Assembly (NCBI RefSeq): GCF_030463535.1
Contig: NC_132878.1
Span: 28,736,261 to 28,800,260 of the forward strand
Direction: 5' to 3'
Source of the DNA: Salminus brasiliensis
Lineage: Eukaryota > Chordata > Actinopteri > Characiformes > Bryconidae
Length of the DNA stretch: 64,000 nt
A model generated the notes under the pieces. It saw only the letters and a list, made by a program, of their open reading frames with translations, had not been told where the DNA came from and ran no database searches. Both the position numbers and the translations under genes were made by a program. Positions 1-31,800 of the stretch are shown here, in pieces (position 1 is the first letter of the stretch; each line of letters starts with the position of its first letter).

Positions 1-51
1 TGCTCCTCTCATAAAGTCCCGCGGCGCGTTCAGTTTTTGTTTCTCCTCCAT
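1..51 (-). CDS. possible 5' end of an unidentified gene (partial)
   Basis: Reading leftwards from an ATG at 49-51 the frame stays open for 17 codons to the window edge, starting MEEKQKLNAPRDFMRGA. The ATG has a good Kozak context (A at -3, G at +4), and the surrounding sequence is comparatively CpG-rich, as at a vertebrate first exon. I do not recognise the protein. Human neighbours of STAG2 (XIAP, SH2D1A) do not obviously start this way. Only 17 codons are visible, so this could be chance; the call rests on Kozak context and base composition alone. Confidence 0.35.
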   Translation of the reverse strand, partial: MEEKQKLNAPRDFMRGA

Positions 52-907
52 CTTAGCACCACATCCCACACATCGAACTCAACATATTCACTCATTAAAC
101 TTTTATTCAATGTTTATTTTAACCCAAAACCCCGCCACGAACGAGTTCAAACACAGCGGGGCGGAAGTGTCGCCATGGCGCCCGCCACTTCCGCACCTGG
201 GTAGAACATGCGTCCGATAAACAAACAAAACTTAGAATCGCTTTAATAAATAAATAATTAAATAAATAAATAGGGGATTTTAGGATTTTTTAGGGAATTG
301 CTCAACATTTAAGTGTTCTAGGCTACGAAGTCTATTTTAGCTTCGTTAGTAGTAATTTCGTGTTTTGACTTTGAGGAGGGGCGTGTCCATTGCATAAGCC
401 CAGCCCCGCTGACTGATGGGCGGTCTAGTGTCCATAAGTCCATAAACACTATTTAGATTTTTCTATTTTTCAAAATCGTTACTGAAATGTGTAACTCTAG
501 CAAATGTTCATAAGCGAAAATGTAATGCGTCATGATACATTTCTAGTGTGGCTCATCATATATTTTAGAGGCTATTGAACAAGCAAAATCTAATCAAAAT
601 AAAACTACAACAACCACGCAAGTAATCAAAGAAACAAAAAAAAACACTTTTGTAAATACCTTCAAATGACAAATGAATACATATATAAGTTCTACACTGG
701 CAGTACTAAAACTGGGTGTGCAGCACTGGTCTGTTGACAGTGTGCCAGTGTTAACTTATATGGTGTGTTTGTGCTTTCATACGGTTTATGTAAACAGTGA
801 TTAGTTACCATTGGTGAGTTAGCACCAGAACACAGGACTTTAAAAAATGTTTCAGCTTTTACAATTCTAACTCTTTTTGTTAAAAATGTAAAATAAAGAA
901 CACAGAT

Positions 908-908
908 G

Positions 909-967
<59 letters not shown>
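908..967. repeat. (TA)n-(CA)n compound microsatellite
   Basis: An uninterrupted TA run passes directly into a CA run. Similar simple tracts recur throughout the window. Open frames across it (YIYIYI, HTHTHT) are artefacts. Confidence 0.95.
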
Positions 968-1069
968 GCCTAACCATCCAAAGTCACATTTAAACCCTAG
1001 TATTTACTGGGTCGTTTCTAAACACCTCAGACAGGTTTTATATTCATGTCTGAATTCATTTCTGAAAGG

Positions 1070-1331
1070 TACTCGAGCTAAAGCCGCGTCCACAGACCTC
1101 CCATATGCGACACGCTCATCACACACACGCGCGCGCGCGCCTCGGCTGACCCAGGCAGAAGCGTCCCTCGTAATGACTCGTCGACCATGTTGATCGCACC
1201 AGGCTCTCCAGAAGGCTGTCTTTGCGCAGTAAAATCACACGCGTGGATTCATCCGCGGTGCCGGGAGTAATCCTATCTAGCTTGTTGTAGTTGAGCTCAG
1301 CTGAAACACAGTTAAGCAGTCTGAGCTCCAC
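1070..1331. other. CpG-rich patch with a minus-strand open frame, unassigned
   Basis: Between about 1080 and 1260 CpG density is clearly above its surroundings (CG alternation near 1130, several cg in 1180-1262). On the minus strand a frame runs through it, including ELNYNKLDRITPGTADESTR, preceded by a splice-acceptor-like tttcag near 1298. It resembles no family I know. It could be an exon of the left-edge gene region, part of an old element, or chance. Confidence 0.25.
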
Positions 1332-1917
1332 CAGCCTTTAAAATGGTAGGAAACTCTGACACAGGCCTTTATTTCCATGCAAATTCTGTGTTATTCTGAA
1401 TCTGAAGACTTTAATGGCTACAGGGGGCTGTGCTTTCACGCTGTCCTGTTTTCAACATGTGTAGGCAATTCATCTCAATATACAAGTCTCTCACCTTCCT
1501 TCTCCTTCTCTGTAACTCTCTTTATGCTCCCTTTCTCCCTCACATCCCCTCTTTATGCTCTCTTTCTCTTACTTTACAGGCTCTCCCATTCCTCTCTCTC
1601 TCTCTCTCTGTGTGCGTGCTGGAGGGTGAGTTAGTGTGAGCTGACGGTATCCAGAGGCGGTGCTGATGCAGAATGACAGCGAGTGACATCATTCTCCTTA
1701 AGGAACACACACACACACACACACACACACACGGCTAAGAAAGTTCTCCATGGAATCATATTAAATCAGCACAAAACACACAACTGTCATGACACACACA
1801 CACACACAGAAGCCACATTAGATTATCCCTGTTGCACTCTGAGGCTACTCCCACTCAGTGTATGTGAAAGTGTGTTTCTCCAAAAGAAACAAGAGAAAAC
1901 TAAACAGAGCAGAGTGT

Positions 1918-2165
1918 GTAATCAGTACCCCTGAACAGGTGAGTTAGTGTGTGTGATCAGTACCCCTGAACAGGTGAGTTAGTGTGTGAGATCAGTACCC
2001 CTGAACAGGTGAGTTGGTGTGTGTGTGTGTGTGTGTGTGTGTGAGATCAGTACCCCTGAACAGGCGAGTTAGTGTGTGTTTGAGATCAGTACCCCTGAAC
2101 AGGTGAGTTGGTGTGTGTGTGTGTGTGTGTGTGAGAGAGATCAGTACCCCTGAACAGGTGAGTTA
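1918..2165 (+). repeat. five-copy tandem repeat carrying a perfect splice-donor motif
   Basis: The block GATCAGTACCCCTGAACAGG followed by TGAGTT recurs at about 1920, 1950, 1990, 2045, 2085 and 2140, separated by GT tracts of varying length. Each copy contains CAG|GTGAGT, the ideal vertebrate 5' splice site, on the plus strand (one copy has CAGGCGAGT). It lies beyond the stag2 3' end. Confidence 0.85.
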
Positions 2166-2234
2166 CTGTATGTAAAAAAAACAAAAGCAAAGTATCTCAG
2201 CGCCCCCTGATGGACACAGTGGCACTACAGAGAG

Positions 2235-4296
2235 GTAAAATCACAGGCGAGGGTTTATTTTGTTCCAAAAGGTTCTTTTGTCTCCGACATAAATACAAAC
2301 AGGAAATGGAACAGTGGACATTTTCTTTTTGTAAATAGAATAAAAAACACTTGGATTTATATACAGTCCAATATCATATTATACATGTAGAGACACACTC
2401 ACTCACACACACTCACACTCGTTCAGCAGTTCAACACAGATAAAAAGAGGGGGGGTCAAAATCAAATTGTGACACAAAAAAAAGAAAAAGGAAAAAAAAA
2501 AGGGGGGGGGCGAACCAAACTCCTAAATATTCATTTAGATCTGGAACGTTGTACAGAAACCTCCACAGTCGCCTCAGCAACCCTCACCATGATTACACCA
2601 TCACCATAAGAACACACCCTCATTTTCATGATTTTAGCCTAAAACACAGACCCACCATGACAAAAAAAGAAAGAAAGGGAAAAAAGCAAATGAGTCAAAT
2701 AAAAAACGTTAACACACAGGGAAATGGGTTCTGATAAAAAGTTAAGATTCAGCAAAAGGAAAAGAAAAAAAGATCATCCGTTGCTCCTGCAGTCTTACAT
2801 TCTAGCGGACCTGCAGCTATGGTGGGATGGGGAGGGAAAAAATAAAAAATAAAATAAAACTTAAATACAAAAATCAGCACCAATTCACATTTTCACACAC
2901 TTTTTTGTGTAGAATATATAATATATAATTATATATTTAAAAAGATATATAACAATATATTATACCTAATATAACTAATTGCAATCTTTAAACTGGAGTA
3001 TAGCAAAGTCGATCTCTACGAAGCTTTCTGGGAGTTTTTCCATTCAGGCAGGAAAATAACAACGAACGCTCTCACTGTGATCCGGCCTATCCTGAGCAAG
3101 CACTGCGGGTGTGTGTTTTTCTTTGTAGTAAATTCTAACTGCACACTTAAAACAGCCCAGATGCGAACAGTTATTTAGGGTGGGTTTGATGTGAAACACT
3201 CTGCTTTAGGTATTGTTTAAAGTGGTGGTGAATGAAACCTCAAAGCTCCCTCACAGAACATTATTACACCAGATTACTGACTACAGTGATTCTGATTCTT
3301 GAGTCATAGTAATACCATAGTCTAGAACTGCATTATTAAGTTATTAAAACAGTGTGGCAAAAAAATAGATCCTAAACAAAAGGCATTTGTTCAGATCTGT
3401 TGCTATAATCATCACATATAAAACCTGTTCAATTGAGACACACGTTGGTTTACCGGTGGTTTTAAGTATAAAATCTAAAATAAAATAATAATAAAATGGC
3501 TATTTATATGTCATGATGACCCCTGGTTTCTAAAGAAGTCTGAGTTTTCTACATTAAACCACAATTTCACACCAAACCTTACCCTGAATGTGTTCATCTC
3601 AAACACTGAGTTACGCAGAGAATTTTTACAGACCGGGAAGGAATTCCACCTTAATGCTTCCGATAAGCTGCTGCTACAGGACTGAAGAGCCAACAGAAAT
3701 ACAGAGAACTCCCACTCTGGCCCAATCAACATCTCTCCTGGAGTGTGATGTTGTTACGGCAATTGAAGGAACTTTGTACATTAAGGAAGCTGGAGCTCTG
3801 TAACGGCTCACAGAGAGGAAAACGAAACAAGAACACAGTAAGCCTCTAAACCCACGTCCCACACAGGAAATCTCCTTTAGAAATGTCGATTTAAATACTC
3901 ATTCAGAGTAGTTACACTTTTATAAAGTTCTGATTTACAGCTGATTGTCTTTATAAAATAACCTACAAATCAAAAACTCTTCTATAAGTTACAAAAACAA
4001 AAAAGCCATTTTCTACACTGCCTTTAGAAAAGAGCGCGCGATCCCAGCACGACTCTGGCCTCGCCGCCACCAAGAGGGAGAGAGTTTTCACATTTAGCGT
4101 GGGGTCTCCTGCAGGGGGCGCCACACTGCAGAGTTAGACTCGCGCTGTCACAAACTGAAGAGTTAAAGGAGGGAGTGCAGCGGACTCTGCAGCTGGAGGA
4201 ACAGGAAGTGTGTGTGCAGGAAGAGAGCAGAGTGTGGAAGTCTGCTCCAGTGTCTCTCTCTCGCTCTCTCCCTCTTGCCGTGAAGAGCTCAGCCGA
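2235..4296 (-). other. stag2: stag2 3' untranslated region (extent inferred)
   Basis: The stag2 stop codon is at 4297-4299, and no other coding signal is seen until the left gene. The sequence is AT-rich with many A tracts on the plus strand. The best distal poly(A) hexamer on the minus strand is AATAAA at 2254-2259, giving a UTR of about 2.05 kb; mammalian STAG2 3'UTRs are also long. The true cleavage site cannot be fixed without transcripts. Confidence 0.5.
2254..2259 (-). promoter_or_regulatory. candidate stag2 poly(A) signal AATAAA
   Basis: TTTATT on the plus strand reads AATAAA on the minus strand. It is the clearest hexamer downstream of the stag2 stop, followed within about 20-30 bases by possible cleavage positions. 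Not proven. Confidence 0.4.
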
Positions 4297-24439
<20,143 letters not shown>

Positions 24440-24522
24440 TTCTTCAACATTTTCTGTTTCCTCGTGAGTGTGTAAGACTGTCCCCCCGACACAGGAGGAC
24501 CGCACTGGACCGGACACCCGCT
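24440..24522 (-). other. stag2: stag2 exon 2, 5'UTR part
   Basis: The acceptor ccaccacacag lies at about 24521-24531, and the exon continues to the ATG at 24437-24439. The ATG context is GAAGAAATGA (A/G at -3). The upstream frame in this exon opens into the intron, so the MIAAQEL start, which matches other STAG2 proteins, is preferred. Confidence 0.8.
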
Positions 24523-24760
24523 CTGTGTGGTGGAGGGGGAGAAAAAACATAAACACTCTGTACTGTAAACCAGTTGCACCACACAAAACACCCTTATAGA
24601 GACTCACAGACAGGCAGAGGATCACCTTAAACAAACTTCAGGCTATCCTAAACGGAGGAAGAGTGATAACAGTGATGGGTGGCTATAAATTAAGGGTAAA
24701 TATGTGTTTAGTTTTTTTTTTCCCCTCTGAGCTGTTTGGTGGTTCACCTCCACACCTGCA

Positions 24761-24903
24761 GCTGAAGTTGGCGGCTTATGAGACTTCTCTGTTCCACCTT
24801 AAAATGTGCAGCGGTTACAGTCTGGCGCCTCGGGTGCTGGAGACGAACTGCTGCACCATTTAAGGTGGAAGAGAGAATTTGGAAAAAAACAGCCAACTTC
24901 AGC
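24761..24903. mobile_element. palindromic MITE-like element in stag2 intron 1
   Basis: The ends are inverted copies of GCTGAAGTTGGC (24761-24772 and, reversed, 24892-24903). A second inner inverted pair, CTTCCACCTTAAA type, lies at about 24787-24813 and 24850-24876 (24 of 27 positions pair). The whole segment can fold into a long hairpin with a loop of about 36 bases. No coding capacity. It could be a MITE or a folded regulatory element. Confidence 0.6.
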
Positions 24904-25350
24904 TTCGTGATCCCGGTCAGGCTGTGAGGGCTGCGGCCTCCATCTCAGTGAGGACACAGCTAGCTAACAGCTAAACAAACGCAAACTCGCGTTAAAGCGC
25001 ACAAATAAGCACCGTTTAAGTCTGTAAACACACCATGCTGCTGTTTCTACGCCCACGGCAGCCTCGAATGGTTACAATTTCGCACAAAATGTACAAAACA
25101 CACCGAAGGTAGAGTCAGAAACATTAGCGTTAGCATTAGCTCCGTCCGAGCTAAGCGGCTAACGGAGCTAAAGTTAACCACTTAGCAAGCGGCTAACCCG
25201 CTAACCAGCTGAGCAAAAATCCCGCTCCGCCGTAGCCGGCCGCACCGCAAAGTCAAGTAAAGTGAATAAAAGTGACCTAAAGTGAAGTTTACAGGAAAGT
25301 TTTACAGCGCAAAAGCTCAGCGCCGCGGCGTCCGCCATTTTACAACTTAC

Positions 25351-25400
25351 CGCCGATATTAAAGATCAGAAACAGCGCTCACAGAGTCCGATCAGAAATG
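25351..25400 (-). other. stag2: stag2 non-coding exon 1 (5' border approximate)
   Basis: On the minus strand the sequence CTTTAATATCGGCG is followed by GTAAGTTG, an excellent splice donor at 25349-25350. The following intron begins CpG-rich. The transcription start is unknown; about 25380 is expected if the TATA-like TTATAAAG at about 25408-25415 is used. Confidence 0.6.
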
Positions 25401-25610
25401 AGCGGATCTTTATAACAGTCCGGGGTTTGATCGGAGGCCGGAGGGCTGTGCTTTATCATCAGAAATATTCCGTATCCGAGACGATAAATGAAATAAAAAT
25501 GAGAAATAATGTGAAAGTGGCTCTCTCCTCTCTGCGCTGTTTGTTGTTGGGCCGGACGGAGGCGCCGTCTGCTGGTCAGTTCGGGTCACTACAGTCCCTC
25601 ACCATAAACA
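25400..25610 (-). promoter_or_regulatory. stag2: stag2 promoter region
   Basis: CpG content is raised from about 25180 to 25610, as in a broad vertebrate promoter. A TATA-like TTATAAAG is at about 25408-25415. The region ends about 220 bases before the large 29-bp array, so the array is the immediate upstream neighbour of this promoter. Confidence 0.5.
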
Positions 25611-25695
25611 AACACCAGTTATGAAACAACACATTTCATTACATTACAGTACATACAGTACAGCTCAACCTGCGCAGCGTTTACAGTGACAATAA

Positions 25696-25738
<43 letters not shown>
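25696..25738. repeat. (AAT)n microsatellite
   Basis: About 14 AAT/TAA units between the stag2 promoter and the large array. Confidence 0.95.
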
Positions 25739-25828
25739 ACCCATATAAATGACTCAAATTAATCTTGAAGATGGACAATAAACATTGGTATATGAAATAA
25801 TGAATGACCAACTACAAATATGCAGAGG

Positions 25829-28800
25829 ATTAACATCCAGAATGAAGCTTTAATAACATTCATATCCAGAATGAAGCTTTAATAACATTAATATCCAGAA
25901 TGAAGTTCTAATAACATTCATATCCAGAATTAAGTTCTAATATCATTAATATCCAGAATGAAGCTCTAATATCATTAATATCCAGAATGAAGTTCTAATA
26001 AGATTAATATTCAGAATGAAGTTCTAATAACATTAATATCCAGAATGAAACTCTAATAACATTAATATCCAGAATGAAGTTCTAATAATATTAATATCCA
26101 GAATGAAGTTCTAATAACATTAATATCCAGAATGAAGCTCTAATAACATTCATATTCAGAATGAAGTTCTAATAACAATAATATCCAGAATGAAGCTCTA
26201 ATAACATTAATATCCAGAATGAAGTTCTCATAACATTAATATCCAGAATGACGTTCTAATAACATTCATATCCAGAATTTAGCTCTAATAACATTCATAT
26301 CCAGAATGAAGTTCTAATAACATTCATTTCCAGAATTAAGTTCTAATAACATTCATATCCAGAATGAAGCTCTAATAACATTCATATCCAGAATGAAGTT
26401 CTAATAACATTCATATCCAGAATGAAGCTCTAATAACATTCATATACAGAATGAAGTTCTAATAACATTCATATACAGAATGAAGTTCTAATAACATTAA
26501 TATCCAGAATGACATTCTAATAACATTCATATCCAAAATGAAGCTCTAATAACATTCACATCCAGAATTTAGCTATAATAACATTCATATCCAGAATGAA
26601 GTTCTAATATCATTAATATCAAGAATTAAGTTCTAATATCATTAATATCCAGAATGAAGTTCTAATAACATTCATATCCAGAATGAAGCTCTAATAACAT
26701 TAATATCCAGAATGAAGTTCTAATAACATTCATATCCAGAATGAAGCTCTAATAACATTAATATCCAGAATTAAGTTCTAATAACATTAATATCCAGAAT
26801 GAAGCTCTAATAGCATTCATATTCAGAATGAAGTTCTCATAACATTAATATCCAGAATGACGTTCTAATAACATTCATATCCAGAATTTAGCTCTAATAA
26901 CATTAATATCCAGAATGAAGTTCTAATAATATTAATATCCAGAATTAAGTTCTAATAACATTAATATCCAGAATGAAGCTCTAATAGCATTCATATTCAG
27001 AATGAAGTTCTAATAACAATAATATCCAGAATGAAGCTCTAATAACATTCATATCCAGAATGAAGTTCTCATAACATTAATATCCAGAATGACGTTCTAA
27101 TAACATTCATATCCAGAATTTAGCTCTAATAACATTCATATCCAGAATGAAGTTCTAATAACATTCATATCCAGAATGAAGTTCTAATAACATTAATATC
27201 CAGAATGAAGTTCTCATAACATTAATATCCAGAATGACGTTCTAATAACATTCATATCCAGAATGAAGCTCTAATAAGATTAATATCCAGAATGAAGTTC
27301 TAATAACATTCATATCCAGAATTAAGTTCTAATAACATTCATATCCAGAATGAAGCTCTAATAACATTCATATCCAGAATGAAGCTCTAATAACATTAAT
27401 ATCCAGAATGAAGTTCTAATAACATTCATATCCAGAATGAAGTTCTAATAACATTCATATCCAGAATGACGTTCTAATAACATTAATATCCAGAATGAAG
27501 CTCTAATAACATTCACATCCAGAATTTAGCTATAATAACATTCATATCCAGAATGAAGTTCTAATATCATTAATATCAAGAATTAAGTTCTAATATCATT
27601 AATATCCAGAATGAAGTTCTAATAACATTCATATCCAGAATGAAGCTCTAATAAGATTAATATCCAGAATGAAGTTCTAATAACATTCATATCCAGAATG
27701 AAGCTCTAATAAGATTAATATCCAGAATGAAGTTCTAATAACATTCATATCCAGAATGAAGTTCTAATAACATTCATATCCACAATGAAGCTCTAATAAC
27801 ATTCACATCCAGAATTTAGCTATAAAAACATTCATATCCAGAATGAAGTTCTAATAACATTAATATACAGAATGAAGTTCTAATAACATTCATATCCAGA
27901 ATGACGTCCTATAATATTAATATCCAGAATGACGTTCTAATAACATTCATATCCACAATGAAGCTCTAATAACATTCACATCCAGAATTTAGCTCTAATA
28001 ACATTCATATACAGAATGACATTCTAATAACATTCATATCCAGAATTTAGCTCTAATAACATTAATATCCAGAATGAAGCTCTAATATCATTAATATCCA
28101 GAATGAAGCTCTAATAAGATTAATATCCAGAATGAAGTTCTAATAACATTAATATCCAGAATGAAGTTCTAATAATATTAATATCCAGAATTAAGTTCTA
28201 ATAACATTAATATCCAGAATGAAGCTCTAATAGCATTCATATTCAGAATGAAGTTCTAATAACAATAATATCCAGAATGAAGCTCTAATAACATTCATAT
28301 CCAGAATGAAGTTCTCATAACATTAATATCCAGAATGACGTTCTAATAACATTCATATCCAGAATTTAGCTCTAATAACATTCATATCCAGAATGAAGTT
28401 CTAATAACATTCATATCCAGAATGAAGCTCTAATAACATTAATATCCAGAATGAAGTTCTCATAACATTAATATCCAGAATGACGTTCTAATAACATTCA
28501 TATCCAGAATGAAGCTCTAATAAGATTAATATCCAGAATGAAGTTCTAATAACATTCATATCCAGAATGAAGTTCTAATAACATTCATATCCACAATGAA
28601 GCTCTAATAACATTCACATCCAGAATTTAGCTATAAAAACATTCATATCCAGAATGAAGTTCTAATTACATTAATATACAGAATGAAGTTCTAATAACAT
28701 TCATATCCAGAATGACGTTCTAATAACATTAATATCCAGAATGACGTTCTAATAACATTCATATCCACAATGAAGCTCTAATAACATTCACATCCAGAAT

Positions 28801-31800
28801 TTTGCTCTAATAACATTCATATACAGAATGACATTCTAATAACATTAATATCCAGAATGAAGCTCTAATAGCATTCATATTCAGAATGAAGCTCTAATAA
28901 GATTAATATCCAGAATGAAGTTCTAATAACATTCATATCCAGAATGAAGTTCTAATAACATTCATATCCAGAATGAAGTTCTAATAACATTCATATCCAG
29001 AATGAAGTTCTAATAACATTCATATCCAGAATGAAGCTCTAATAACATTCATATCCAGAATGAAGCTCTAATAACATTAATATCCAGAATGAAGTTCTAA
29101 TAACATTCATATACAGAATGAAGCTCTAATAACATTCATATTCAGAATGAAGTTCTAATAACATTAATATACAGAATGACGTTCTAAAAACATTCATATC
29201 CAAAATTTAGCTCTAATAACATTCATATCCAGAATGAAGTTCTAATAATAACATTCATATCCAGAATTTAGCTCTAATAACATTCATATCCACAATAAAG
29301 TTCTAATATCATTAATATCCAGAATGAAGCTCTAATAAGATTAATATCCAGAATGAAGCTCTATTAACATTAATATCCAGAATGAAATTCTAATAACATT
29401 AACATCCAGAATGAAGCTCTAATAACATTAATATCCAGAATGAAGTTCTAATAACATTAATATCCAGAATGAAGTTCTAACAACATTCATATCCAGAATG
29501 AAGCTCTAATAACATTCATATCCAGAATGACGTTCTAATAACATTAATATCCAGAATGAAGCTCTAATAACATTAATATCCAGAATGAAGCTCTAATATC
29601 ATTAATATCCAGAATGAAGCTCTAATAACATTATATCCAGAATGACGTTCTAATAACATTATATCCAGAATGACGTTCTAATAACATTAATATCCAGAAT
29701 GAAGCTCTAACATCATTAATATCCAGAATGAAACTCTAATAACATTAATATTCAGAATGAAGTTCTAATAACATTAATATCCAGAATGAAGTTCTAATAA
29801 CATTAATATCCAGAATGAAGCTCTAATATCATTAATATCCAGAATGAAGCTCTAATAAGATTAATATCCAGAATGAAGTTCTAATAAGATTAATATCCAG
29901 AATGAAGTTCTAATAATATTAATATCCAGAATGAAGCTCTAATATCATTAATATCCAGAATGAAGCTCTAATAACATTAATATTCAGAATGAAGTTCTAA
30001 TAACATTATATCCAGAATGACGTTCTAATAACATTAATATCCAGAATGAAGCTCTAATATCATTAATATCCAGAATGAAACTCTAATAACATTAATATTC
30101 AGAATGAAGTTCTAATAACATTAATATCCAGAATGAAGTTCTAATAACATTAATATCCAGAATGAAGCTCTAATATCATTAATATCCAGAATGAAGCTCT
30201 AATAAGATTAATATCCAGAATGAAGTTCTAATAAGATTAATATCCAGAATGAAGTTCTAATAATATTAATATCCAGAATGAAGTTCTAATAACATTAATA
30301 TCCAGAATGAAGCTCTAATAACATTCATATTCAGAATGAAGTTCTAATAACAATAATATCCAGAATGAAGCTCTAATAACATTCATATCCAGAATGAAGT
30401 TCTCATAACATTAATATCCAGAATGACGTTCTAACAACATTCATATCCAGAATTTAGCTCTAATAACATTCATATCCAGAATGAAGTTCTAATAACATTC
30501 ATATCCAGAATGAAGTTCTAATAACATTCATATCCAGAATGAAGCTCTAATAACATTAATATCCAGAATGAAGTTCTAATAACATTCATATCCAGAATGA
30601 AGCTCTAATAAGATTAATATCCAGAATGAAGTTCTAATAACATTCATATCCAGAATGAAGTTCTAATAACATTCATATCCAGAATGACGTTCTAATAACA
30701 TTCATATCCACAATGAAGCTCTAATAACATTCACATCCAGAATTTAGCTATAATAACATTCATATCCAGAATGAAGTTCTAATAACATTAATATACAGAA
30801 TGAAGTTCTAATAACATTCATATCCAGAATGACGTTCTAATAACATTAATATCCAGAATGACGTTCTAATAACATTCATATCCACAATGAAGCTCTAATA
30901 ACATTCACATCCAGAATTTAGCTCTAATAACATTCATATACAGAATGACATTCTAATAACATTCATATCCAGAATTTAGCTCTAATAACATTAATATCCA
31001 GAATGAAGCTCTAATATCATTAATATCCAGAATGAAGCTCTAATAAGATTAATATCCAGAATGAAGTTCTAATAACATTAATATCCAGAATGAAGTTCTA
31101 ATAACATTCATATCCAGAATGAAGTTCTAATAATATTAATATCCAGAATTAAGTTCTAATAACATTAATATCCAGAATGAAGCTCTAATAGAATTCATAT
31201 TCAGAATGAAGTTCTAATAACAATAATATCCAGAATGAAGCTCTAATAACATTCATATCCAGAATGAAGTTCTCATAACATTAATATCCAGAATGACGTT
31301 CTAATAACATTCATATCCAGAATTTAGCTCTAATAACATTAATATCCAGAATGAAGCTCTAATAACATTCATATCCAGAATGACGTTCTAATAACATTAA
31401 TATCCAGAATGAAGCTCTAATAACATTAATATCCAGAATGAAGCTCTAATATCATTAATATCCAGAATGAAGCTCTAATAACATTATATCCAGAATGACG
31501 TTCTAATAACATTATATCCAGAATGACGTTCTAATAACATTAATATCCAGAATGAAGCTCTAATATCATTAATATCCAGAATGAAACTCTAATAACATTA
31601 ATATTCAGAATGAAGTTCTAATAACATTAATATCCAGAATGAAGTTCTAATAACATTAATATCCAGAATGAAGCTCTAATATCATTAATATCCAGAATGA
31701 AGCTCTAATAAGATTAATATCCAGAATGAAGTTCTAATAAGATTAATATCCAGAATGAAGTTCTAATAATATTAATATCCAGAATGAAGTTCTAATAACA

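Larger units (their letters stand above)
52..2234. other. intergenic region left of stag2
   Basis: This lies between the putative first exon at the left edge and the end of the stag2 3'UTR. Positions 52-450 are moderately CpG- and GC-rich (a GC box-like ggggcgtgtcc near 376) and could be the promoter of the left-edge gene. The rest holds AT-rich DNA, a TA/CA microsatellite (about 908-967), CT-rich and CA tracts (about 1590-1735) and the repeat at 1918-2165. I see no supported gene. Confidence 0.6.
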
